Assembly (NCBI GenBank): GCA_013388855.1
Contig: JACAEM010000016.1
Coordinates: 186,001 to 250,000 of the forward strand
Origin: Chloroflexota bacterium
GTDB taxonomy: Bacteria; Chloroflexota; Anaerolineae; Anaerolineales; Villigracilaceae
Reading direction: 5' to 3'
DNA: 64,000 nt
The first letter of the stretch is position 1, and every line of letters begins with the position of its first letter. Both the position numbers and the translations under genes were made by a program. Positions 44,474 through 53,575 of the stretch are shown here, piece by piece. The notes beneath the pieces are model-generated. The model was not told the origin of the DNA, did not search any database, and saw only the letters and a list, made by a program, of their open reading frames with translations.

Positions 44474-45469
44474 CTACGCCTTCTGCCACGCGGGTTTCGC
44501 GGCTTTCATCAACGACCCCGCCAGATTGAATCGATAGACCTGTCCAACCGGGTCGGGGATTCCGTCGAGAATCCTTTCAATCTCCTCCGGTTCCCTGGCG
44601 TCAACGACGGAGGAGAAGGCTGTGATCAGTCGGGCACCATAATCGACCACACCCTCAGCCGGACCGTAACAGCCAATGCACTGTGCACCCGCGCTCGGGC
44701 AACGCGCGTTGCATCCGCTTCTGGTGGCGGGGCCGTTGCATGGAATACCCTGCTCAAGGAGACAAAGCGTCGGGTCTACAGGTGCAATATCCTGAATGCG
44801 CTTGAATTCCCTGATGAACTTCACGTTACGCGTCCGCTTGCATTCATCGCACACAGTTGAATTGCCTGCGCCGATGACCGCGCCCTTTGGCGGGAGCTGC
44901 GCCTCGTCGCGTAACACCTTGATAACGAGATCAACCACCGCTGCGATCTGATGCGACTCGGGCGGGCATCCCGGCATGTAGTAATCCACATCAACCACCT
45001 GATCGAGCGGGCGCAGGATCGGCTCCAACTTCGGGATGTGTAATTCGCCTTCGGGAACATCGAAGGAAACGCGTGGATAGATCTCGTGAGGATTATCAGT
45101 CGAGAGTGTACTGAACGCCGTATGGACGATCTCCCCTACTGGGCTGAGGTTCGCCAATCCAGGGATACATCCCTCGCAGGCGCATGAGCCGAACGCGACC
45201 AGAATCTTCGATTTTTGACGCAGGAGTTTGGCAAGATGTTCATTCTCATTGTTGCGGATTCCGCCGTTGAAGAGTGTGAGCAGGATCGAGCCATCCTCCA
45301 TGGCTTCGACATCCTTGTACTTGGCATCCATCGCCACAGGCCAGAAGACGACATCGAAGTTCGCATCCACATCCAGGATTTTTTCGTGGATGTTCAATAC
45401 CGCAATCTCACAGCCGCCGCAGGAGGCTGCCCAGTACATTGCGAATTTGGGTTTTCCATTGGATGTCAT
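44474..45469 (-). CDS. mvhG: NiFe-hydrogenase small subunit (MvhG-type)
   Basis: 331 residues. N-terminal AMYWAASCGGCEIAVLN (proximal FeS cluster ligands), VAFGSCACEGCIPGLANL and YYMPGCPPES. The C-terminal half has a further cysteine cluster (TVCDECKRTR, GIPCNGPATRSGCNARCPSAGAQCIGCYGP). It carries electrons from the NiFe site. There is no Tat signal, so the enzyme is cytoplasmic. Its start overlaps mvhD by 4 nt. Confidence 0.92.
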   Translation of the reverse strand: MTSNGKPKFAMYWAASCGGCEIAVLNIHEKILDVDANFDVVFWPVAMDAKYKDVEAMEDGSILLTLFNGGIRNNENEHLAKLLRQKSKILVAFGSCACEGCIPGLANLSPVGEIVHTAFSTLSTDNPHEIYPRVSFDVPEGELHIPKLEPILRPLDQVVDVDYYMPGCPPESHQIAAVVDLVIKVLRDEAQLPPKGAVIGAGNSTVCDECKRTRNVKFIREFKRIQDIAPVDPTLCLLEQGIPCNGPATRSGCNARCPSAGAQCIGCYGPAEGVVDYGARLITAFSSVVDAREPEEIERILDGIPDPVGQVYRFNLAGSLMKAAKPAWQKA

Positions 45470-45939
45470 GCCGGCACCTCCTCCGTTTTGGATATTTCTT
45501 CCTGCAAATCATCCAGTCGCTCTGTCGGCTTTCCCCAGTTGAGCGGACCCAACTTGCGGATCTCTTCCACAAAGAGGGTTGTTTCGCTTGCGAATTTCGC
45601 TCCCTCCGCCGCGCTGGCCCACACGAGCTTCACCCTTTCGGGTTCGATGCCCATTCCCTTGAGCACGCGTTTGAGCAGGAGGTAACGGCGCAGGGCTTTG
45701 TAGTTCTGTTCGATGTAATGACATTCACCCGGATGACAACCTGTGATCATCACACCATCTGCGCCGCCCGAAAGCGCCCGCAACACAAAGGTCGGGTCGA
45801 GGCGCCCGGAGCACATCATGCGGATGAGGCGGACATTTGGCGCATATTTCATGCGCGCCGTTCCTGCCAGATCTGCCGCACGGTAACTGCACCAGTTGCA
45901 GGTGAAGCCAATGATGGTCGGTTCAAAATTTTCGGTCAT
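45466..45939 (-). CDS. mvhD: MvhD-type [2Fe-2S] linker between hydrogenase and HdrA
   Basis: 157 residues: GFTCNWCSYRAADLAGTARM, RMMCSGRLDPTFVLRAL and GADGVMITGCHPGECHY, the conserved cysteines of the MvhD/FrhD-type domain. It bridges hydrogenase and heterodisulfide-reductase subunits. The ATG at 45939 has AAGGAG 8 nt upstream; a GTG at 45948 is less likely. It overlaps mvhG and lies 12 nt after hdrA. Confidence 0.93.
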   Translation of the reverse strand: MTENFEPTIIGFTCNWCSYRAADLAGTARMKYAPNVRLIRMMCSGRLDPTFVLRALSGGADGVMITGCHPGECHYIEQNYKALRRYLLLKRVLKGMGIEPERVKLVWASAAEGAKFASETTLFVEEIRKLGPLNWGKPTERLDDLQEEISKTEEVPA

Positions 45940-45951
45940 GGAATCCACTCC

Positions 45952-47961
45952 TTACGCTTCAACCGGCTCGATGTTGCGAAGCAGTAACCCATCGATCTGA
46001 GCCAGAATCTGTTCGTTGCTGAATCCCGTTCCGCTGATCGCTCCTGCCGGGCAGGCCGCCACGCAGGTGCCGCATCCCTGACACAAAGCCGGGTTGATCT
46101 CGGTCACCATGCGGTCTTCCAGGAAGGAGATGGCGTTGAACGGACACAATCCATTGCAGATGCGGCAGCCGGAACACATCTCCTGGTCCACGCTGGCGCG
46201 CACCGGTTCGAGCGCCACTTCTTTTTGCAGGATCTTATCCAGCACCCGAGCCGAAGCCGCCGCCCCTTGTGCCACACTGGAAGGAATGTCCTTCGGTCCC
46301 TGCGCACAACCGGCGATGTAAATTCCCTCGGTCATGGTCGCCACTGGGTCGAGCTTGGGATGCTTCTCCGTAAACCAGCCATCGGTCGAACACGAAATCC
46401 CAAACAGTTTCCCAACTTCCTTGGCATCGGCTCGCGGCTGCAAGCCGCTTGAAAGGATGACCATATCCACCGGGATGCGCCTCTGCTTTCCGGCAAGCGT
46501 ATCCTCCACCTGGATGATGAGTTTTCCTTTTTCGCGTTCATTGCGCCCCGCGTCTGTGACCTCCGCCACCTTGCCGCGGACGAAGAGCGTTCCCTCTTCG
46601 AGCACGCGCTGATAAAACTCATCATACGCTTTGTATGCCGTGCGCATGTCGATGTAAAAGTTATAGACGGTTGCCCCTGTCCGCTCGTGGACGAGATGCG
46701 CGAATTTCAACCCCTGCATACAGCAGATGACCGAGCAATAATTGTTGAAATTCTTGTCGCGCGACCCCACGCAATGGATGATACCTACTGACTTCGGCGT
46801 GGTTTTTCCATCGCGCAGGACGATGTTGCCATTGGTCGGTCCTGCCGCGTTGCTCAGACGTTCAAACTCCAGGCTGGTGAACACATTCGGCAATCGACCA
46901 TACCCATAATTACTCACGCGCCGCGCATCAAACAGGTCATAGCCGGTGGCAAGGATGATATTGCCCACCTCCACATTCACAAGTTCATCCTGCTGGTTGA
47001 AATCGATTGCGCCCGTCGGACAGAATTTCTCACATGCCTTGCATGTGCCTTTAAGGAAATACGTGCAGTTCGCCTTGTCAATCACGGGATATTTCGGCAC
47101 GGCTTGAGCAAACGGCGTATACACCGCCTTGCGATAGCCAAGCCCCGCCTCGAACACATCGTCAATGACTTTCTTCGGGCATTTCTCTTCACAAATGCCA
47201 CAGCCTGTGCACAACTCTTCCTTGACACAACGCGCCTTCTTACGGATGGTCACATTGAAATTGCCTACAAAACCGGTCACCTTCTCCACTTCGCTCCAGG
47301 TCAGCAGGGTGATGTTGGGATGCGTCCCCGCCTCCACCATGCGCGGTGTGAGGATACAGGCGGAACAATCCAACGTTGGAAAGGTCTTGTCAAATTGCGC
47401 CATGTGCCCGCCGATGGACGGTTCCCGTTCGACAAGATAAACATGGAAGCCTGCGTTCGCAATCTCCAACGCCGCCTGGATTCCCGCGATCCCGCCGCCG
47501 ACTACCAACGTGTTCGGATTGATCGGGACTTTCAACTCTTCCAACGGGACATTCTCGATCACTCTGGACACCGCGCCTGATACCACCGCTTTCGATTTTT
47601 CTGTGGCAACGGCTTTATCCGTATGTACCCATGAGACCTGCTCACGGATCGAAGCCAATTCCACCAAATACGGATTCAATCCCGCGTTCTTTGCCGCCGT
47701 GCGAAAGGTCTTCTCATGCAAATGCGGTGAACATGCTGCAACAACCACGCGCGTCAACCCAAGTTCCTTGATGTCCTTCTCGATCAACTCCTGCCCGAGG
47801 CTGGAGCACATGAATTTGTACTCACGCGCGATGACCACGCCCTGGTGCTTCAACTTCTCCGCCGCCCAATTGGCGACATCCACCACATCCACCACCCCGG
47901 CAATATTCGAGCCGCAGTGACAGACGTAGACACCGACGCGTTCTTGTTTTATTTCACTCAT
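45952..47961 (-). CDS. hdrA: Heterodisulfide-reductase-type flavoprotein HdrA
   Basis: 669 residues. N-terminal CHCGSN segment, FAD loop VVGGGIAGIQAA (153-164), ferredoxin-type cysteines CTGCGICEEKCP, a CKACEKFCPTGAI cluster, and a C-terminal pair CSGCRICNGLCP and CQGCGTCVAACP. HdrA carries the bifurcating FAD that splits electrons from H2 between ferredoxin and the HdrBC branch. The ATG follows GGAGG and overlaps hdrB by 4 nt. This is the central protein of the cluster; no methanogenesis gene is present, so the HdrB substrate is not CoM-CoB. Confidence 0.94.
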   Translation of the reverse strand: MSEIKQERVGVYVCHCGSNIAGVVDVVDVANWAAEKLKHQGVVIAREYKFMCSSLGQELIEKDIKELGLTRVVVAACSPHLHEKTFRTAAKNAGLNPYLVELASIREQVSWVHTDKAVATEKSKAVVSGAVSRVIENVPLEELKVPINPNTLVVGGGIAGIQAALEIANAGFHVYLVEREPSIGGHMAQFDKTFPTLDCSACILTPRMVEAGTHPNITLLTWSEVEKVTGFVGNFNVTIRKKARCVKEELCTGCGICEEKCPKKVIDDVFEAGLGYRKAVYTPFAQAVPKYPVIDKANCTYFLKGTCKACEKFCPTGAIDFNQQDELVNVEVGNIILATGYDLFDARRVSNYGYGRLPNVFTSLEFERLSNAAGPTNGNIVLRDGKTTPKSVGIIHCVGSRDKNFNNYCSVICCMQGLKFAHLVHERTGATVYNFYIDMRTAYKAYDEFYQRVLEEGTLFVRGKVAEVTDAGRNEREKGKLIIQVEDTLAGKQRRIPVDMVILSSGLQPRADAKEVGKLFGISCSTDGWFTEKHPKLDPVATMTEGIYIAGCAQGPKDIPSSVAQGAAASARVLDKILQKEVALEPVRASVDQEMCSGCRICNGLCPFNAISFLEDRMVTEINPALCQGCGTCVAACPAGAISGTGFSNEQILAQIDGLLLRNIEPVEA

Positions 47962-48953
47962 TTCACCGCCTCCTTCTTCCCCTCCTGCTTGGTCCAGCGA
48001 CGCGGCATGGGCAACCCCTCATCCTTCTTCCGCGGCGCGGACGGTTCCTGTGTGACCGGCACTTCCACGCCGATGTTCGCCAGCGCATTCCGTGAACTGA
48101 CCAGTTCCGTGCCAATGCCCAATTCGTCCGGTTCCCTGCCGAACGCCAGCCCCATCAACTGTGTAAAGAACAGGATTGGCATGTGATAGTCCGTGCCAAA
48201 GAAGTGATTCATCTCGTTCTGGTAGGCATCGATATTCATCTGGCACATCGGGCAGACCGTCGCCATAAGATGCGCGCCGCGATCATCTGCGTCAGCCACG
48301 AGCCGCATGATCAACTCGAAGGCAGTTTCCGGTCCGATCTGAGTCATATGTCCGCCGCAACATTCCGTTGTGAGCGGATAATCGATCACATCCGCGCCCA
48401 AGGCGCGCAATAAATCATCCAATTCGGTGGGATGTTCATGATCCGACCAGCGGTTCTTATAGTCAGGCCGCGGCAACATACACCCCATGTACGGCACAAC
48501 CTTGAGTCCTTTCAGCGGTCGAACCACTGCGTTTCGGATCGCATCCAACCCGATATCATTGACCAGAATATCGATCAGGTGCCGTACATCGAGCGTACCG
48601 GGCGTATATTGCAACCCGCCCGCTGCGAGTGCTTCATTGACCTTGGCGCCCAGCGAGGGGCGTTCCTGCATGTAATGGTCTGCCTTGGCAAGGTTGAGGT
48701 AACAGGCGGAGCAGGGTGCAACGACCGTGCGTGTACCATTTTTTTGCTTCGCCGCCAGTGCCAGATTGCGAGCGATCAACGAATAGGCGGGGATCAGGTT
48801 GATGCCAAGGTATTCCGTTGCGCCACAGCAGTTCCAGTCATCGATCTCCTCGAAGTGAATGTCGAGCGGCTCGAGAATGGCGTTCATCGACTCCATGTAC
48901 GCCCTGGCGCTGGATTCCATCGAACAACCGGGGTAGAGAATGTATTTGTTCAT
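47958..48953 (-). CDS. hdrB: Heterodisulfide-reductase-type subunit B
   Basis: 331 residues with two CCG (cysteine-rich) domains: PGCSMESS...NCCGATEYLG...PCSACY and YMGCMLPRP...ECCGGHMTQI...CPMCQMN, which bind the non-cubane FeS clusters that reduce disulfides in methanogens. The start at 48953 (MNKYILYPGC) overlaps hdrC as ATGA. The physiological disulfide or other acceptor is unknown in this organism. Confidence 0.94.
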   Translation of the reverse strand: MNKYILYPGCSMESSARAYMESMNAILEPLDIHFEEIDDWNCCGATEYLGINLIPAYSLIARNLALAAKQKNGTRTVVAPCSACYLNLAKADHYMQERPSLGAKVNEALAAGGLQYTPGTLDVRHLIDILVNDIGLDAIRNAVVRPLKGLKVVPYMGCMLPRPDYKNRWSDHEHPTELDDLLRALGADVIDYPLTTECCGGHMTQIGPETAFELIMRLVADADDRGAHLMATVCPMCQMNIDAYQNEMNHFFGTDYHMPILFFTQLMGLAFGREPDELGIGTELVSSRNALANIGVEVPVTQEPSAPRKKDEGLPMPRRWTKQEGKKEAVK

Positions 48954-49543
48954 GAGGTCAACTCCAGTTGGCTGGCACATTTGAGAATGGCTTTCAACTG
49001 GTCCATGTGCTTGATCTTCTTCGGGGTGATCGCCATCCGCCCTTTTGTAATCATGCCAAAACCCATCGGCGCCATGCCAGGTAATCGCAATGGGAAATGT
49101 CTCAGATAGTGCCGCGAAGCCAATCCAAACTCAAAACTGCGACCATACGTTTCCACCATATCGACAAAGGTCTGTGAGAAATGCGGGGCCGTCGAATCCT
49201 TGTAGAGTTTGGCTTTAATTGCCATACTCTTGAGCGTGTACATCACATCCGCAATGTGCACCTCCTGTGGGCATCGCACTACACAGTGATAACAGGAGAC
49301 GCAGATCCATGGCGTATTGCTGCGCAACACTTCCTCGCGCATGCCCGCCCGCAACATTGCAAACAACATACGCGGCGTATGTTCCATATCCATGGCGGAT
49401 GGACAGGAACCGCCACATGTCCCGCACTGGATACACATTTCCAAATGGGAAACCCCGGCTGTTTTCATACTGACTTCATGCAATAGGGAAAGATCTTCCT
49501 CGCGCAAACGTGATAGGACTCTCTCATTGGTCATTTGGGGCAT
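48950..49543 (-). CDS. hdrC: Heterodisulfide-reductase-type subunit C
   Basis: 197 residues with two [4Fe-4S] motifs: CIQCGTCGGSCPSA and CVSCYHCVVRCPQ, then helical segments. It passes electrons between HdrA and HdrB. The ATG at 49543 follows GGAGG. It is the first gene of the unit, with a Crp-type palindrome about 120-140 nt upstream. Confidence 0.93.
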   Translation of the reverse strand: MPQMTNERVLSRLREEDLSLLHEVSMKTAGVSHLEMCIQCGTCGGSCPSAMDMEHTPRMLFAMLRAGMREEVLRSNTPWICVSCYHCVVRCPQEVHIADVMYTLKSMAIKAKLYKDSTAPHFSQTFVDMVETYGRSFEFGLASRHYLRHFPLRLPGMAPMGFGMITKGRMAITPKKIKHMDQLKAILKCASQLELTS

Positions 49544-49663
49544 ACCGCCTCCATATTCACAAAACTGCCGCGTCTCTCACAAGGCGACAGGTCCAGATCG
49601 ATGCTGCTCGGCACGGCGTGCACCGTCCATTCGCAGTAAAAATACACATCCCCTATCCTCATT

Positions 49664-49685
49664 ATTTGTGATTTTGTTCACAAAT
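49664..49685. promoter_or_regulatory. Crp-type operator upstream of the hdr-mvh operon
   Basis: Perfect 8-bp arms ATTTGTGA and TCACAAAT with a 6-nt spacer (TTTTGT), the canonical TGTGA-N6-TCACA arrangement. The centre lies about 131 nt before the hdrC ATG. The same core is at 60373-60390. Confidence 0.7.
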
Positions 49686-49761
49686 TCGAGTGTTGAATGT
49701 CATCCTGGTGTAATGCAAATCATCCTAACAGAGGTGGTTTCCGCGTCCCCGTTAACAATCA

Positions 49762-49804
49762 ATGAACGGGACCCGCCTGCTTCCAGGAACTGTGTCCCGT
49801 TCAT
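49762..49804. terminator. Hairpin after the 95-residue membrane protein gene
   Basis: Eleven-base arms ATGAACGGGAC/GTCCCGTTCAT with a 21-nt loop. No T-run follows on the minus strand, so a regulatory role is also possible. Confidence 0.45.
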
Positions 49805-49862
49805 CCATTTGCATCGCCACTACAGGATATTGTCTCCCGCCTCCTTTTCCATGACAGGCATT

Positions 49863-50150
49863 CTATTTCGTCCGACGGACAACCGACTCAGCCGGCTGAC
49901 GTACAAACAGGTAGATGGTAAGGATCACGATCATCCCGATCAACATGCCCAGAATCTCCGGGAACCTTTCAGCAAATTCGGCGGCGAATCCGCGTCCACC
50001 TGCGGTCACTGCCTGCTCGAAACTCAAAACAGCAAGTCTGATTTCGCTAAAGTGGAGGTCCACGTAAGCGACTCCCGCCAGGGCGACGATTGTAAACGGA
50101 ATAGCCAGGGCAAATGTCCAGAACACTCCTGCAAACGGTACTTTAAACAT
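49863..50150 (-). CDS. Small two-helix membrane protein
   Basis: 95 residues: two hydrophobic helices (FAGVFWTFALAIPFTIVALAG and ILGMLIGMIVILTIYLFV) around a charged extracytoplasmic or cytoplasmic loop. No family recognised. The ATG at 50150 follows GGAGG; an upstream in-frame start would run through a terminator hairpin. It lies between the response-regulator terminator and the hdr promoter. Confidence 0.75.
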   Translation of the reverse strand: MFKVPFAGVFWTFALAIPFTIVALAGVAYVDLHFSEIRLAVLSFEQAVTAGGRGFAAEFAERFPEILGMLIGMIVILTIYLFVRQPAESVVRRTK

Positions 50151-50210
50151 GGCAACCTCCTTTCTTTTAGTAACTGGTCGGAATCCATGTTTTCCATTTT
50201 CAAGATACAA

Positions 50211-50240
50211 AAAAGAATGCCGCCTTTCAATAGGCGGCAT
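50211..50240 (-). terminator. Rho-independent terminator after the NarL-type regulator
   Basis: Stem ATGCCGCCT/AGGCGGCAT, 6-nt loop. On the minus strand it is followed by TTCTTTTTTG. It ends the long cytochrome/two-component transcription unit. Confidence 0.85.
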
Positions 50241-50272
50241 AAGGCATTCTTATCATAGGGTATTAACCCTAC

Positions 50273-50926
50273 TTATGGTTTGATCAGTCCCTTCCGTATC
50301 GCGTACTTTACCAGTTCACTCCGACTATGAAGACCCAATTTGCCCATCAAATTTTCGCGATGACGCGCCACTGTATGAGAACTAATCGTCAGCAATTCGG
50401 CGATTTCATCGTTCGTCCTCCCATCTGCTAAAAGAGCAAGCACCTCCTGCTCACGCGGAGTCAGTCCGCTGATGGTCTCCTTCGCATCTTCCTCGCCGCC
50501 GCGCGCGAGAAAATCACTGACCAGAAGTTTCGCCAGAGAGGGATAGATGTAGGTCTCCCCGCGATGCGCTGCACGGATGGCCGTGATCAAATCATCGGGG
50601 GCAGCCCGCTTGGGCACATATCCTGAGGCGCCTGCCTGCAGCATCTCAAAGAAATATTGCTGGTCTTCATGGATGGTCAATGCCACCACAGCCACTTCAG
50701 GAAACAACTTCTTGATCTGCCGCGTGGCATCGATGCCGGATATATCCGGCAGGGTAATATCCATGATGACGACATCCGGTTTGAGACTTTCCACCAACCC
50801 CAGCGCCTGCTTCCCACTACTCGCCTCCCCCACAATTTTCAAGTCTTCCTGGTCTTCGAGCAACATTCGCAAACCGCTGCGAACCACCTCATGATCATCC
50901 ACCAACAACAGGCAGATTCTCGCCAT
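50273..50926 (-). CDS. NarL/LuxR-family response regulator
   Basis: 217 residues. Receiver domain with DD pocket, phospho-Asp56 in VIMDITLP and Lys in VPKRA; LuxR-type DNA-binding domain at the end (LTPREQEVLALLADGRTNDEIAELL). The start overlaps the 3' end of the sensor kinase gene by 32 nt, so the two are translated together. Its likely targets are the neighbouring cytochrome or hdr genes, which is inference. Confidence 0.94.
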   Translation of the reverse strand: MARICLLLVDDHEVVRSGLRMLLEDQEDLKIVGEASSGKQALGLVESLKPDVVIMDITLPDISGIDATRQIKKLFPEVAVVALTIHEDQQYFFEMLQAGASGYVPKRAAPDDLITAIRAAHRGETYIYPSLAKLLVSDFLARGGEEDAKETISGLTPREQEVLALLADGRTNDEIAELLTISSHTVARHRENLMGKLGLHSRSELVKYAIRKGLIKP

Positions 50927-52373
50927 CTTCCATCTCCTTGAAGGGCATGGTCACCTCCACAATCGTTCCCTTCCCAATCTCTGAAACAATCTGGCATTCT
51001 CCGCCAATCAACGCCACCCGTTCGATCATCCCCAACAGACCCCAGCATGGATAACCGGGCTTGTGGAGCGTCCCATCCACATCAAAACCACAACCGTTAT
51101 CCTCGATACGAATGCGGACATCCTTTTCGCCAAAGACGACAAGAACATCCGCTTTATCTGTCTTCGCGTGGCGGATGATATTCGTAATACTTTCCTGGAC
51201 GATTCGGAACAGGACTGTGCGGGCATCGATGGACAAAGGCGCTTCATCCCCCCGTGTGGAAACGGTCACCGACAAACCGAACCTTTCCTTCGCCTCGGCG
51301 CCGTACCAGCGAAGCGCCGCAACCAGTCCGAAATCATCCAACTGCGGCGGGTGAAGTCCGCTCACCAGGTTTTGCAGACCGGAGATACCCGCATCTACGA
51401 TACTCTGCAATTGACGCGCCTGCCCACTCACCTTCTCCGGCTTTGATACAGCGGTATCCGAAATTGCCCTCAACCCCAGGCCAAGCGCCGTCAAGGTTTG
51501 ACCCAATTCATCGTGCAGTTCGCGTGCAATTCGCTGACGTTCCAGTTCCTGTGCACGCACCGTTCGCCGCAACAATTCACCGCGCAACTCTTCCAGCCGC
51601 TTCCGTTCCGCCAGTTGGGCCTGGCTTAAGGCATCGATCTGCCGCCGCGTTTCCTCCTCGAATGCCCTCAGGGAATGGATAATCGCGACCGCCGCGATAC
51701 AAGCCATGACCGAACGAAAGAATTGGATCGGAACCCCAAACCAGCCCAGAAAAATTTCGGCATTGAGGAAACTCGATGGGAATACATTACTGGGCGCAAC
51801 AAATAGCTGCCCCACCCCTCCATATAAGCCGAAAGCCAGCGCACCAACGATCATATCCCTGCCAAATCCCCTCATCCCCGCCTGCAAAAATTTTTGACGT
51901 TGCAGGATCAATCCCCACGCCGTGAGTGCCGCGCCAGGGATTGCCAGCGAATAACGTGTATATACATCCAGCGCCACCAGCCTGGAGTCTGATGGTTCAA
52001 AAATGAACAGCCAAATCAACCCCACTGCCCAAATGATGGTGATCACTCCGAGCATCTGCCAGGATAACCGTGCCCGGTTCGGTCCGGCAATCAAACGGGC
52101 GCCGAACGAGATCAGGAACAGAAACGAAACCGCCAGCAGAATCACCCTGCCGGGACCAATAAACTGATAAAAGAATGTACTTTCCACATCAGGGTGAATC
52201 AACAGGAACATTTCGATCCATTCGTGTCCCCCATGAATGATCCCGAATCCGGCAAGCGAACGCAGAGCGCGGGCAAAGTCTAATTCAGAAGAACGGTCTA
52301 CTTCTAACAGTACAGCCAGCCCCATACTGAAAAAGGACAGACCGTAGAAGAAGTAGACCGTTATGATGTCCAC
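50895..52373 (-). CDS. Membrane sensor histidine kinase (NarX/HisKA_3 type)
   Basis: 492 residues. About seven membrane helices (1-235) with a HGGHEWIEM segment near the membrane, a coiled linker, HisKA_3 with His287 in ERQRIARELHDELGQ, and HATPase_c (DNGCGFDVDG, GLLGMIERVALIGG). No PAS or HAMP domain is present, so sensing should be through the membrane part. GTG start with a weak ribosome site. It begins 23 nt after the cytochrome b-c fusion gene, implying co-transcription with that electron-transfer set. Confidence 0.9.
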   Translation of the reverse strand: MDIITVYFFYGLSFFSMGLAVLLEVDRSSELDFARALRSLAGFGIIHGGHEWIEMFLLIHPDVESTFFYQFIGPGRVILLAVSFLFLISFGARLIAGPNRARLSWQMLGVITIIWAVGLIWLFIFEPSDSRLVALDVYTRYSLAIPGAALTAWGLILQRQKFLQAGMRGFGRDMIVGALAFGLYGGVGQLFVAPSNVFPSSFLNAEIFLGWFGVPIQFFRSVMACIAAVAIIHSLRAFEEETRRQIDALSQAQLAERKRLEELRGELLRRTVRAQELERQRIARELHDELGQTLTALGLGLRAISDTAVSKPEKVSGQARQLQSIVDAGISGLQNLVSGLHPPQLDDFGLVAALRWYGAEAKERFGLSVTVSTRGDEAPLSIDARTVLFRIVQESITNIIRHAKTDKADVLVVFGEKDVRIRIEDNGCGFDVDGTLHKPGYPCWGLLGMIERVALIGGECQIVSEIGKGTIVEVTMPFKEMEDGENLPVVGG

Positions 52374-52396
52374 AGGGTAATCCCAGCGTTATTTGT

Positions 52397-53575
52397 CTAT
52401 TCCGGCGCTCCTGCATCGATCCACTGCTGGACTCTGACAATCTCCTCGGCAGTCAATTGTCCAAAATGCCCTCCCGCAGATTGCACTTTGAACAGACTGC
52501 TGTTCACGCTGTCGCCCGGAACGACAACCGGACCATTTGTTCCGCCTTTCATGATACTCTCATACGAGTCAAATGCCAATCCAGTGGATGTATCCGCCCC
52601 ATGGCACATGCCGCATTTGGATTGAAGCAAAGGCGCAATTCCCGCCGACCAGTTCAAAGTCCCGGAAGAGGCGCCCGAAGACTCTCCAGCCGCCGGTTCA
52701 GTCGGGATCGGAGTCGGGGTCACAGGGACAAATACCTCCACGGTCTCGCCCGTATCAGGGTCAACCACCGCCGTGGATTCGTACCCGACAAAATAGTAGA
52801 AACCGAACGCAAAGAGGGCAAGGATGACGACTGCAATCGGGGCATAGATCATCTGCCGTTTGCGAAGGACGGCGGGGGGGATAGGCTCCTGATGTTTGCC
52901 CGCTTCGATCATTGCCAGTTCAGCGGGATGCTCGTGTTCCATTTCCTCACGGCTGAGTTTGCCGGTGAACATGCTCTTGTTGAAATGCTTGATATGCACA
53001 TGATAGAAATGCCAGATGATGATGGCAAGCACTGCAAGCACCGCCTCCCCGCCATGTGCGGCTTTGGCGGCGGGTACGGCTTCGCCCGGCAAAAATCGCA
53101 GGGTGGTGATTGGGTTCCACATCATGAAACCGGTCAGTCCCATGACGATGGTTCCCCAAATCAGCGCAAGGTACTCCATCTTTTCGGCATACGAATACCG
53201 CCCATAATAGGCCTTGTGTTTCTTGAAACCAAGGTAATACTGGATATCATGCAGAACATGTTTGGCATCGTCAATCCACGGAATCATGGAGATGGGCGTA
53301 CGCAGAACCAGAATCCGGTACGTCACCTCCAGCACATGGAAAACACTCACGATCATCATTGCAATCGCCGAAGCATGATGGATGGCGCGTATTCTTTCCA
53401 CGCCACCCACCGCCTCAAAGATCGCCAGGCTGATGGGCGAGAGGGGGAATTTTTGGGGCAATCCTGTGAAGCCCAGCAACGTGAAGGAAATCAAAAAGAC
53501 AATATGCTGAACTCTCTGGATGAGGTCGAACCGGACATAGGTCTTCACGGAGGAGGCTTCAGTTGACTTAGTCAC
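52397..53575 (-). CDS. Membrane cytochrome b fused to a monoheme cytochrome c domain
   Basis: 392 residues. A cytochrome b561-like membrane domain with four main helices (about 15-210) carries heme-ligand histidines in RVQHIVFL, IRAIHHASA, KAAHGGEAVLA and IIWHFYHVHI. A fifth helix (about 255-275) and a Pro/Thr linker lead to a C-terminal cytochrome c domain with CGMCH. GTG at 53575 follows GGGAGG and overlaps the upstream gene by 8 nt. It is a duplicate of the cytochrome b at 55010-55735 with the c domain added. It probably exchanges electrons between menaquinol and the multiheme partner. Confidence 0.87.
   Translation of the reverse strand: MTKSTEASSVKTYVRFDLIQRVQHIVFLISFTLLGFTGLPQKFPLSPISLAIFEAVGGVERIRAIHHASAIAMMIVSVFHVLEVTYRILVLRTPISMIPWIDDAKHVLHDIQYYLGFKKHKAYYGRYSYAEKMEYLALIWGTIVMGLTGFMMWNPITTLRFLPGEAVPAAKAAHGGEAVLAVLAIIIWHFYHVHIKHFNKSMFTGKLSREEMEHEHPAELAMIEAGKHQEPIPPAVLRKRQMIYAPIAVVILALFAFGFYYFVGYESTAVVDPDTGETVEVFVPVTPTPIPTEPAAGESSGASSGTLNWSAGIAPLLQSKCGMCHGADTSTGLAFDSYESIMKGGTNGPVVVPGDSVNSSLFKVQSAGGHFGQLTAEEIVRVQQWIDAGAPE

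Larger units (their letters stand above)
49544..49862. other. Regulatory region upstream of hdrC
   Basis: 319 bp, no gene seen. It holds the Crp-type palindrome (49664-49685) and a long-stem inverted repeat (49762-49804) behind the small membrane protein gene. Confidence 0.65.
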
